Below are positions 1 through 4,679 of a stretch of 10,788 nt of DNA, piece by piece (position 1 is the stretch's first letter; every line of letters starts with the position of its first letter). This stretch comes from Candidatus Syntropharchaeum sp. (GTDB lineage: Archaea; Halobacteriota; Syntropharchaeia; Alkanophagales; Methanospirareceae), in contig JADHYP010000036.1 in assembly GCA_016782355.1 (NCBI GenBank), positions 1 through 10,788 on the forward strand. The letters are read 5' to 3'. Under the pieces are notes generated by a model. It was not told the DNA's origin. It worked only from the letters and a program-made list of their open reading frames with translations, and searched no databases. The position numbers and the translations under genes were made by a program.

Positions 1-1
1 A

Positions 2-199
2 AATAAAGCAAAAGTGAAATATGTGGAGAAACAGAAAGGAGATGTCGGGGATACTTTGGCGGGTGTGAGTAAAGCGGAAACGAAGTTAAATTGGAATCCA
101 AAGATAAAGGTAAATATAAATAAGGGGTTAAGGAAATATATTGATTGGATAGAAGTAACCAATGAAAATCCAAGAAAGGTATCAAAGAGCGGTGGATGA
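2..199 (+). CDS. C-terminus of an NAD-dependent sugar-nucleotide epimerase/dehydratase (partial, runs off the left edge)
   Basis: The frame is open from the window edge, so the N-terminal Rossmann fold and the catalytic YxxxK lie outside. The visible 65 residues match the substrate-domain tail of extended SDR epimerases/dehydratases: a KGDVGDT segment, then an 'SKAETKLNWNPK' segment and a final 'GLRKYIDWI' helix. In UDP-glucose/UDP-glucuronate 4-epimerases this region reads GDV-x-T-x-A-D/V-S-KA-x-x-x-LG-a/y-x-P and ends in a helix with W. These enzymes make activated sugars for cell-surface glycans, which fits the glycosyltransferase and DUF1616 remnants downstream. The last 38 bases overlap the next gene, and the terminal residues after 'DWI' look like read-through of no functional importance. 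The exact sugar specificity cannot be read from this piece. Confidence 0.75.
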   Translation, partial: NKAKVKYVEKQKGDVGDTLAGVSKAETKLNWNPKIKVNINKGLRKYIDWIEVTNENPRKVSKSGG

Positions 200-482
200 A
201 TTTGTAAGAAGAGCATTAGAAAAATATAAAGACAGAATAGATGAAATAATCTTATTTGGCTCAGTTGCAAGAGGAGAAGCAGGAGAGGACTCTGATATTG
301 ATATTTTGGTGATATGGAAAGGAAATGAGGCAGAAGGATGGAGAGCTATGGCCGGGTTGGCATTTGATGTATTATTAGATGAGGAAGAATATATTTCGGT
401 AAAAGTCCTCGGTTTAGAGGATTTAAAAGCAGAAAATCCGTTCGTAAATAATGTAATAAAGGAGGGCATAAAGGTTGCATGA
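162..482 (+). CDS. MNT-type minimal nucleotidyltransferase (antitoxin half of an MNT/HEPN module)
   Basis: This 106-residue protein has the polymerase-beta-fold nucleotidyltransferase signature: G33-S34 in FGSVARGEA, with R37-G38, followed by S44-D45-I46-D47, the two metal-binding aspartates. In MntA/HepT modules the MNT protein AMPylates the HEPN RNase and neutralises it. A third acidic residue is not obvious in the later strand (around residues 70-82, YISVKV), which is common in this archaeal subgroup as I recall it. Length is normal for a minimal MNT. ATG 162 is used because it gives the usual short helix before the signature. The gene overlaps the end of the epimerase by 38 bases, so it is probably co-transcribed with it. 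Its expected HEPN partner follows directly but is reduced to a tail, leaving an orphan antitoxin. Confidence 0.85.
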   Translation: MKIQERYQRAVDEFVRRALEKYKDRIDEIILFGSVARGEAGEDSDIDILVIWKGNEAEGWRAMAGLAFDVLLDEEEYISVKVLGLEDLKAENPFVNNVIKEGIKVA

Positions 483-597
483 AAAATATATCGAAAAGAA
501 TATTGGTAAAGAAGAAGCCGAAGCCATTGTCGAAGATGCAGAGAATTTTTTTGTGAGGATTAAGGATGCAATAAAGGATATTTTGAAGGAGAGGTGA
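475..597 (+). pseudogene. C-terminal remnant of a HEPN-domain toxin (HepT-like)
   Basis: The frame gives about 40 residues, with the tail 'EEAEAIVEDAENFFVRIKD' near its middle. This resembles the last helix of HEPN proteins paired with MNT nucleotidyltransferases, where a phrase like E-E-A-E-x-x-V/I-E-x-A-x-x-F-V-x-x-I is usual. The RNase motif (R-x4-6-H) and the first two thirds of the four-helix domain are missing. An in-frame TAA at 469-471 closes the frame upstream, so this is a deletion fusing the gene to the end of the MNT gene. A TTG at 475 lies 8 bases after a GGAGGG Shine-Dalgarno-like run (461-466), so a 40-residue peptide could still be made, but it could not be an RNase. That it derives from the HEPN partner is inferred from position and tail resemblance. 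Confidence 0.6.
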
Positions 598-600
598 AAG

Positions 601-656
601 ATGATTTCAGTAGTAATCCCGGCGCGTAATATAATGAGGAAAAAGCAATAAGATGA
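601..656 (+). pseudogene. N-terminal stub of a family 2 glycosyltransferase, frameshifted and truncated
   Basis: After a good ribosome site (GGAG and AGGTGA at 587-597), ATG 601 opens with MISVVIPARN, the first beta strand of GT-A family 2 glycosyltransferases, whose usual continuation is N-E-E-x-x-I. Here five extra bases (631-635) follow the N codon and push the frame into 'IMRKKQ' and a stop at 649-651. If they are skipped, the next codons read EEKAI, exactly the expected continuation, before a stop at 654-656 and the start of the next gene at 653. So the gene kept its start and ribosome site, suffered a 5-base insertion (probably slippage in TAATATAAT), and lost everything after about codon 15. 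Its ancestor would have built surface polysaccharide together with the upstream epimerase. Confidence 0.65.
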
Positions 657-1021
657 AGTTAAATACACTCATACACTTACCAAAAGACCTCGCACTCGTA
701 ATCCTCTTCACCCTTTTGTGCATACCTTTTGTCCTGATCCCACCCTTAAACGAAACCCCCGTAAGAATTATCCTTGGTCTCCATTTGGTGCTTTTTCTAC
801 CCGGCTACGCTTTAATCGCCGCATTATTCCCACGAAAAGGCGATTTAGATGGAATCGAACGTATTGCACTCAGCTTCGGACTGAGCATTGCTGTGGTGCC
901 TTTGCTCGGCCTGGCATTGAACTACACACTATTCAGAAATAAAGATAAATACCACACCCATTATCTCAGACACAAACACATAAGCCAAAACAAGCAATAC
1001 ATTTTTAAAGTTTGCGGCTAA
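653..1021 (+). pseudogene. DUF1616 membrane protein, N-terminal part only
   Basis: Residues 1-93 look like the start of archaeal DUF1616 membrane proteins: a 'HLPKDLALVILFTLLCI' helix, a loop with PLNETPVR, a second helix with 'GLHLVLFLPGYALIAALFP', a charged loop RKGDLDGIER, and a third helix ending near LALNYT. DUF1616 proteins are usually several hundred residues with four N-terminal membrane helices and a large extracytoplasmic part, and often sit in surface glycan clusters. From about base 930 the similarity stops and the frame runs through 28 residues rich in H, K and N that look like non-coding DNA. I therefore call it truncated after the third helix. It begins 2 bases after the glycosyltransferase stub's first stop, which looks like a deletion junction. 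Function of the family is not established. Confidence 0.7.
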
Positions 1022-1035
1022 TCTTAATTTTGGTG

Positions 1036-1235
1036 ATGAATATGAGACAACAAGAGCAAAAGCGATATATGCGGAGGGTATTTTAAAGCCATTGGAGAAG
1101 CAGGATTTGAAGGAAGGCGAGGAAGTGGAGATAGAGCTTAAGAAGAGCATTACAGAAAGAACATTTGGTATAATCCAGCTCGAACACGAAGAGATCGAAG
1201 AAATAATAGAGGACACGGAATATGGTTCTTGGTGA
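1036..1235 (+). pseudogene. DUF104 (AF2212-like) antitoxin, start region frameshifted
   Basis: From base 1047 the frame reads TTRAKAIYAEGILKPLEKQ, then DLKEGEEVEIELKK, the DUF104 antitoxin fold seen upstream of archaeal PIN toxins (consensus K-A-x-Y-x-x-G-x-L-K-P-L-E-x-x-x-L-x-E-G-x-x-V). It continues to 'EEIIEDTEYGSW' and a stop at 1233-1235. The frame has no ATG, GTG or TTG upstream. ATG 1036, which lies about 30 bases after a possible TATA-like TTTTTAAA (1002-1009), is one frame off: a single extra G after position 1043 would give MNMETTRAKAIY, a normal start. Thus there is either a one-base deletion or a sequencing error. The last 14 bases overlap the PIN gene. If the frameshift is real the antitoxin is not made from this start. 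Confidence 0.65.
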
Positions 1236-1581
1236 GTTATCAGCACTTCCAGGCGGTGAAAAAGTATTCGTTGATTCGAATATATTAACATATCATCTCC
1301 TCAATGACCCTGCGTATGGAAAAAGATGTAAAGAATTTATAGGGCGGGCAGAGAATAGAGAATTTGAGGGTTTTCTTTCTCCAATAATCGTATCTGAAAC
1401 GCTTTTCAATTTTATTTCCGAATTAGAGGTTGAAGAGTGCTATAAAGCTATACAAGATTATGCTCTGTTGACAAACGATGCTTTTCATGTTGCCACAATG
1501 AAAGGGCATGGAATAACAAACATAGCGACAAACGACCCCGATTTCGAGAGGGTGGGATGGTTAAAAGTTTGGAAACCTTAA
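1222..1581 (+). CDS. PIN-domain ribonuclease toxin (VapC-like), internally shortened
   Basis: PIN-domain toxins are Mg2+-dependent RNases with four acidic residues. Here they are D18 (VFVDSNILTYHL), E59 (SPIIVSETLF), D86 (LLTNDAFHVA) and D105/D107 (IATNDPDFER). The protein has 119 residues, and the family usually has about 140-165. The shortage lies in the middle: after 'NFI' (around residue 65) the sequence jumps to 'SELEVEECYKAIQDY', missing about 40 residues that in related archaeal PIN proteins form two or three helices before the third acidic residue. The deletion keeps the frame, so a protein can be made, but the fold is probably damaged. The start overlaps the DUF104 antitoxin by 14 bases, the usual coupling for such a pair. 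Whether it is still toxic is unknown. Confidence 0.7.
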   Translation: MVLGELSALPGGEKVFVDSNILTYHLLNDPAYGKRCKEFIGRAENREFEGFLSPIIVSETLFNFISELEVEECYKAIQDYALLTNDAFHVATMKGHGITNIATNDPDFERVGWLKVWKP

Positions 1582-1599
1582 ACAAAGTGATCGAAAATA

Positions 1600-1626
1600 A
1601 ATCCGTGTAATCTGTGTAATCTGTGG
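1600..1626. repeat. Three tandem 9-bp units (AATCYGTGK)
   Basis: Three consecutive 9-base units, AATCCGTGT, AATCTGTGT and AATCTGTGG, are followed by TTAAAAA. The complementary strand reads as an ACCACAGATTACACAGATT-type sequence. The same type of sequence occurs, more diverged, at both ends of the element at 7086-7218. I recall such strings as common intergenic repeats in environmental anaerobe genomes, often near four-helix-bundle genes like the remnant at 1673; that association is from memory, not tested here. Confidence 0.6.
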
Positions 1627-1642
1627 TTAAAAAATGCCCGAC

Positions 1643-1670
1643 AAGAGGCAAAAGGCAAGAGGCGAAAGGC
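1643..1670. repeat. Heptamer array, four tandem 7-bp units ending in GGC
   Basis: Four back-to-back 7-base units: AAGAGGC, AAAAGGC, AAGAGGC, GAAAGGC. It ends 2 bases before the start of the four-helix-bundle remnant. A related array in reverse orientation lies on the other side (1854-1881). Confidence 0.65.
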
Positions 1671-1672
1671 TT

Positions 1673-1780
1673 ATGGGTAAAGGGGGTCTTAAATTTAAAG
1701 AACTTAGGGTTTGGCAGAATGGTAAAGACCTTGCGGTTTACGTCTATCAAATATCCCAAAAGAAACTTTTTAGGAGATAG
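1673..1780 (+). pseudogene. Four-helix-bundle (S23/IVP-like) protein, N-terminal remnant
   Basis: ATG 1673 gives 35 residues: MGKGG, then 'LKFKELRVWQNGKDLAVYV', then YQISQKK and a stop. The phrase F-K-x-L-x-V-W-Q-x-x-x-x-L-A-x-x-x-Y-x-I-x-K is the first helix of the four-helix-bundle family (TIGR02436-type, related to proteins encoded in 23S rRNA intervening sequences), whose members are normally about 115-125 residues. The other helices, with the expected S-I-P-S-N-I-A-E-G motif, are not found after the stop in any + frame. The gene is therefore truncated. It is bounded by heptamer arrays in opposite orientation. The family's role is unknown. Confidence 0.6.
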
Positions 1781-1853
1781 AGAAAGGAGGTATAGAAATA
1801 TCAAGTCTGGAATGCTCTCAAATTCAAAATTGATTTCGGCACGGTCGAAAACC

Positions 1854-1881
1854 TTTTGCCCTTAGCCATTAGCCATTTGCC
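1854..1881. repeat. Heptamer array in reverse orientation, four 7-bp units
   Basis: Four consecutive units TTTTGCC, CTTAGCC, ATTAGCC and ATTTGCC; on the complementary strand each begins GGC followed by an A-rich tetramer, as in the array at 1643-1670. The two arrays are of equal length (28 bases) and enclose the four-helix-bundle remnant. Confidence 0.6.
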
Positions 1882-1908
1882 TTTCTTCACCCTTTCCCTA
1901 AGGAAAAA

Positions 1909-2061
1909 ATGAAAGCCCCCATACCAAAGAACAGAATGGAAATAAATCACTTCCCAAAAGACTTTGACCTCGCTATCGTTATCCTCCTCACCCTTTTATG
2001 CATACAAACCTTTCTTTGGAAAAGAAAGCTTTACCAAAGAAATGGAGAAACCTTTTCTTAG
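1909..2061 (+). pseudogene. Second DUF1616 N-terminal fragment, interrupted by a hairpin repeat
   Basis: ATG 1909 opens with MKAPIPKNRMEIN, then 'HFPKDFDLAIVILLTLLCI'. That stretch is clearly the same first helix as in the DUF1616 fragment at 653 (HLPKDLALVILFTLLCI), also at DNA level (both read CACCCTTTTRTGCATAC just before the break). Right after GCATAC (2000-2005) the similarity ends: copy 1 goes on with the next part of the protein, copy 2 enters the hairpin repeat at 2005-2042 and stops at 2061 after 50 residues. So this is a separate, more diverged paralogue cut at its first membrane helix. An AGGAAAAA run precedes the start, a weak ribosome site. Confidence 0.65.
2005..2042 (+). repeat. 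Hairpin repeat, copy 1 (dispersed MITE-like sequence)
   Basis: Arms AAACCTTTCTTT (2006-2017) and AAAGAAAGCTTT (2021-2032) pair with one mismatch around the 3-base loop GGA, and ACCAAAGAAA follows. Hand alignment with the reverse complement of 7155-7191 gives about 31 of 37 identical positions without gaps. It starts exactly where the second DUF1616 copy loses similarity to the first. Confidence 0.65.
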
Positions 2062-2076
2062 AAATAAAAAGAGGAC

Positions 2077-2084
2077 TTTATATA
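2077..2084 (+). promoter_or_regulatory. TATA box (TTTATATA) for the antitoxin/PIN pair
   Basis: TTTATATA predicts transcription starting near 2108, leaving a leader of about 15 bases that holds the GGTGG ribosome site (2110-2114) of the antitoxin gene at 2123. Confidence 0.55.
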
Positions 2085-2122
2085 TCCAGAGATATAACAT
2101 TTAAGAAAAGGTGGTAAAAAAG

Positions 2123-2296
2123 ATGCCAATAGCATTGGAAAGGATAATGAAAGCGGTGGAAAATATCGAAATTAGAGGGACTGAAGAAAGGATAGCGGAA
2201 AAATGGTTGGGTGCTTTTGAAGGAGTTGTTCCGGAAGGGATGACCAGCACAGAATATATCAAGAAGCTGAGAGAGAGTTGCTATGGGAAGTTTTAG
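2123..2296 (+). CDS. Small antitoxin of a PIN toxin-antitoxin pair
   Basis: The 57-residue protein starts MPIALERIMKAVENIEIRG and has 'TEERIAEKWLGAFEGVVPEG', then MTSTEYIKKLRESCYGKF. An amphipathic first half with a C-terminal 'S-T-E-x-I-K-x-L-R-E-S-x-Y-G-K' tail is typical of small archaeal antitoxins encoded before PIN RNases, where the tail plugs the toxin's active site; no named DNA-binding domain is obvious. I chose ATG 2123 over GTG 2111 because GGTGG (2110-2114) sits 8 bases before it. The end overlaps the PIN gene by 14 bases. The frame is intact, while its toxin is broken. Family assignment rests on position and tail pattern. Confidence 0.65.
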   Translation: MPIALERIMKAVENIEIRGTEERIAEKWLGAFEGVVPEGMTSTEYIKKLRESCYGKF

Positions 2297-2792
2297 GATT
2301 TTTCTAGATACTGATGTTCTTATAAACTGGTTGGCGAAGGAGATAGACCCAAACACGGGTTTAATTTATGGCGGTGCCCGTATGAGATAATAGAATTGAT
2401 AGAGAGTATTGAGAAGGAGGAAGAAATATGGCGAGAAAAAAATCATGGAATGCATAGAAAGTTTGTTCGGGGCGATAGAAATAGAAGTTCCGGATTCAGG
2501 GGATATGCTGGAAGCAAATAGACTTCAACGTGAGCAGCCACTTGACCCTTTCGATTCCATAGGACTTAGCATAATCCTGGTAAATTCTGCTATTCCGGTA
2601 AGTAGAGATGATGAGTTCATGGAACTTGCAAAGAAGGCGGAACTCAATCGTAAGCTCACGCTGGTTGATCTGCTGTTCAAATACGGCAAGGTCTATCATG
2701 TCGATCTAAAGGATCATAGCATGATCACTGAGGTTCCAAAGAAGGTAAGGGATCTGGAGGAGAAACTTGGGTTGAACATATTCCCCAATTGA
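2283..2792 (+). pseudogene. PIN-domain toxin, broken by a frameshift and an internal deletion
   Basis: The first piece (ATG 2283, frame stop 2388-2390) opens with 'MGSFRIFLDTDVLINWLAK', a PIN first strand with D9 and D11. Near 2355-2360 one base appears to be missing: shifting the frame there continues as 'FNLWRCPYEIIELIES', a normal PIN sequence. The C-terminal piece is in the original frame from about 2409: 'LRRRKKYGEKKIMECIES', then DPFDSIGLSII and 'VSRDDEF', which supply the later acidic residues. Between the pieces (near 2405-2411) about 20-25 residues, including the strand and helix with the conserved central acidic residue, are gone. The last 45 residues, to the stop at 2792, do not look like a usual PIN end and I do not recognise them. 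No functional RNase can be made from this. Confidence 0.7.
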
Positions 2793-2896
2793 TGCGGAGT
2801 TAAGGTTAAAAAATCATATAACCAACGGAAGTTGATGAAACCAATCATGAGAAAAAAGATGCACAAATTGAATCCCAAAACGCTAAAAGCGTAAAG

Positions 2897-2904
2897 TTTA
2901 TATG
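2897..2904 (+). promoter_or_regulatory. TATA-like box (TTTATATG) ahead of the transposase remnant
   Basis: TTTATATG is centred 27-28 bases before ATG 2928, with no ribosome site between, the geometry of a leaderless archaeal transcript. It may be accidental, since the gene it precedes is a fragment. Confidence 0.4.
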
Positions 2905-2927
2905 TTGTTATCGATATAAACATATAC

Positions 2928-3173
2928 ATGAAGTCATTTATCGATTTTGCACTTAAGAATCACCCCTTGAGCATCATGGATAAGTTGCGGAATATCAGAA
3001 TCAGCAAAAAGCGAGCTCCAGGCGAGAGGCAATATGCGGTTATCAGAAGGGTTTTCAATGCATCACACGTAATGGTTACCACGGTACGAAGAGTGAACGT
3101 CAAAATGATATTTACCGCCTTTGGATTTAACCTATATCAATTATGTACGCTCAAAAAGCAGGGTGTTGTATAG
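2928..3173 (+). pseudogene. C-terminal remnant of a DDE transposase
   Basis: The 81 residues begin MKSFIDFALKNHPLSIMDK and contain RISKKRAPGERQYAVIRRVF, then HVMVTTVRRVNVKM and 'FTAFGFNLYQLCTLKKQG'. This resembles the end of IS4/IS5-group DDE transposases: the region after the catalytic glutamate (G-E-R-x-Y-A-V-I-x-R-V-F) and the final helix with N-L-Y-Q-L. The DDE core, normally about 300 residues upstream, is absent; the sequence upstream of 2928 is unrelated and closed by a stop at 2892-2894. Thus it is an inactive insertion-sequence remnant. I cannot set the IS family or see terminal inverted repeats. It could mark how the toxin-antitoxin debris around it was rearranged. Confidence 0.7.
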
Positions 3174-3549
3174 GGTAGCGGTAGCTATCGACAAAAACCG
3201 AAAAAGGCAGGGATTTGGGCAGTTATGAGGAGAAAAAAGACTGAAAAGAGATGAAAAAACCGAAAAAATGAGCAAGAAAACATATTGGATTTCTAAGATT
3301 CTTAAAAGAGAAGTTAATCAAAATCCTCCACAGTAGGTCGAGAGCTTGTACTGAACCTTGCAGAAGGCACTGTTAAATTAACACGATGAGATTGTCAAGG
3401 GAAAGAGCTTAAAATAATTGAATTGATGATAGCCTACCGAAAGCACAACCGACTTGCATCCCAAAAATTCCGCTGCTGTTATTACTTTCTTATTCGCTTC
3501 CTTTGCTGTGTTCCACACCTTTATAATCCATGAGCGAATAATGTTTTAT
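3174..3549. other. Gene-poor stretch, probable insertion-sequence tail and debris
   Basis: About 375 bases without a convincing gene. The first 120 are purine-rich and may be the outer end of the insertion sequence; AAAAACCGAAAAA occurs twice there (3193-3205 and 3255-3267). At 3386 an ATG opens MRLSRERA and stops; a one-base shift would continue it as LKIIELMIAYRK followed by C- and F-rich residues, a possible decayed gene I do not recognise. From 3433 on, the frame of the following phosphatase is open without a convincing start. Confidence 0.45.
3520..3527 (+). promoter_or_regulatory. TATA box (TTTATAAT) for the phosphatase gene
   Basis: TTTATAAT is centred 26-27 bases before ATG 3550 and there is no ribosome site, so a leaderless transcript starting at or next to that ATG is expected. 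This spacing is my main reason for choosing 3550. Confidence 0.45.
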
Positions 3550-4305
3550 ATGCAATCCATCTTACAGATAGCGCCTACTCTGGCGGATTTTTTCGGGGTG
3601 CATCTGAACTCGCAAGTACGTTCAATCGAGCAAATACTCAACTTCGCTTATTCTCGCAATCCTAAAGTGGTAGTATTGGTGGTGATTGACAGTCTCGATT
3701 TTCGGTTTTATTCTGATTTCGCAGATGAATTAGGAAAAATTCACGAGCTTGTCGAACGAGACGGACTTCTATTCGAGTGTGAGACGGTAAGCAGTCATAC
3801 AACACCGGCAATTGCTTCTATCCTCACGGGATTGCAACCCGACGCTCACGGGATTCTTACGAGTGAGGACGTGGGCAAATCGAAAATAAACTCCATTTTG
3901 GAGATACTAGAAGACGAAGGTTATAAAACAGCAGCGGCAATCGAAACGAAGGGTGCAGAACCTCTTTGGGGAAGAATAAGCTATGTATTCGCAGTTGATG
4001 ACCGGGAAGACATAATTGAGTACGACAAGTTAATAAAAGCACATACGATTTCCGTGTTGAAAAAGCAAGATTTGAGGTTGATGTTTTCTCATCTTCGTGC
4101 AATTGACCGGTTTGCACATAGAGGCGAAGATTTAAGTGTTGCTGCAAAGGCTGTAAATGAAAATGTAAGGGCAATCGCAACTGCCGTTAGCGAAAGGAAC
4201 GGGATGTTGGTTATTTGTGGTGACCATGAGACGCATGTTAAAGAGAGACAAGCTTCACAAGAGAAAGCAACTGCAACGGTGCCTTTGATTGTTTGTTGTC
4301 CTTAG
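3550..4305 (+). CDS. Alkaline-phosphatase-superfamily enzyme (phosphodiesterase/nucleotide pyrophosphatase-like)
   Basis: With ATG 3550 the protein has 251 residues. Superfamily motifs appear in order: metal-binding D47 in VVLVVIDSLDF, nucleophile T85 in SSHTTPAIASILTGLQP followed by DAHGI, then D186 and H190 in AIDRFAH, and D225-H226 with H229 in ICGDHETH. The protein ends in VPLIVCCP, as others of this type do. Such enzymes hydrolyse or transfer phosphate or sulphate groups using two metal ions; the substrate cannot be read from sequence, and this copy is small for the superfamily. No signal peptide is seen from 3550. Starts at TTG 3454 or ATG 3541 would add a hydrophobic stretch ('ITFLFASFAVFHTFII') that could be a membrane anchor, so location is open. 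The ligase gene 1.8 kb on may once have been adjacent. Confidence 0.75.
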   Translation: MQSILQIAPTLADFFGVHLNSQVRSIEQILNFAYSRNPKVVVLVVIDSLDFRFYSDFADELGKIHELVERDGLLFECETVSSHTTPAIASILTGLQPDAHGILTSEDVGKSKINSILEILEDEGYKTAAAIETKGAEPLWGRISYVFAVDDREDIIEYDKLIKAHTISVLKKQDLRLMFSHLRAIDRFAHRGEDLSVAAKAVNENVRAIATAVSERNGMLVICGDHETHVKERQASQEKATATVPLIVCCP

Positions 4306-4421
4306 ACAAACAGAAATTTTTTAAACTTATTAGTCGTGTTTCAAGATCGGTTAAAAAATATCCTAAAGGAAATACCCTCCAGTATGTTCTCCAAGTAAAG
4401 ATACAGTTTGAGGGAGATAAA

Positions 4422-4535
4422 ATGGTATCGGGTGGTAATGTAGCAACTGCTGTGAAGGGACTTGGATTAGAACCGAAGGTGACAGAAGCGATGACCAAAA
4501 AAACGGATGAAGAGCTAATCAATTGCAATAACTAA
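4422..4535 (+). CDS. Small hypothetical protein of 37 residues
   Basis: ATG 4422 has a strong ribosome site, GAGGGAG at 4410-4416, five bases before it. The peptide reads MVSGGNVATAVKGLGLEP, then KVTEAMTKKTDEELINCNN. The frame is open further upstream to a TTG at 4293, which would give 80 residues overlapping the phosphatase end; I prefer the ATG because of the ribosome site. I recognise no family. It could be a real small protein co-transcribed with the phosphatase, the remains of a longer gene, or chance. AT-rich DNA with TATA-like boxes follows, so it would be the last gene of its transcript. Confidence 0.3.
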   Translation: MVSGGNVATAVKGLGLEPKVTEAMTKKTDEELINCNN

Positions 4536-4624
4536 GTTAATTTTTTAAATCTAACTTTTGATTTCTTGTGCATGGATTAAATGCTTTTTAAAAAACGTTG
4601 ATTGATTTTTATATGGCGATAACA

Positions 4625-4632
4625 TTTATAAG
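4625..4632 (+). promoter_or_regulatory. TATA box (TTTATAAG) for the Apea-like HEPN gene
   Basis: TTTATAAG predicts a start near 4656 and a 24-base leader carrying GAGG (4667-4670), nine bases before ATG 4680. A second candidate, TTTATATG, lies at about 4608-4615. The gene therefore has its own promoter. Confidence 0.5.
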
Positions 4633-4679
4633 TGTAGATAGTTTACCTTATTCACGAGCAAGATAAGAGGTTCTTCTAA

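Noticed and set aside
718..942. 74-residue + frame within the DUF1616 fragment
   Set aside because: It is the +1 frame of the DUF1616 coding sequence and shows no membrane or family pattern.
929..1291. 120-residue minus-strand frame over the DUF104/PIN start
   Set aside because: It is opposite two recognisable gene families and looks like a serine-rich shadow.
1643..1881. Heptamer arrays as a CRISPR
   Set aside because: Units are 7 bases and contiguous, with no spacers; they are simple tandem repeats.
2111..2122. GTG 2111 as start of the small antitoxin
   Set aside because: It lies inside the GGTGG ribosome site that serves ATG 2123.
3454..3549. Upstream TTG start for the phosphatase, adding a hydrophobic stretch
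   Set aside because: No ribosome site, a TATA box falls inside it, and the core motifs do not need it. Not fully excluded, since it would provide a membrane anchor.
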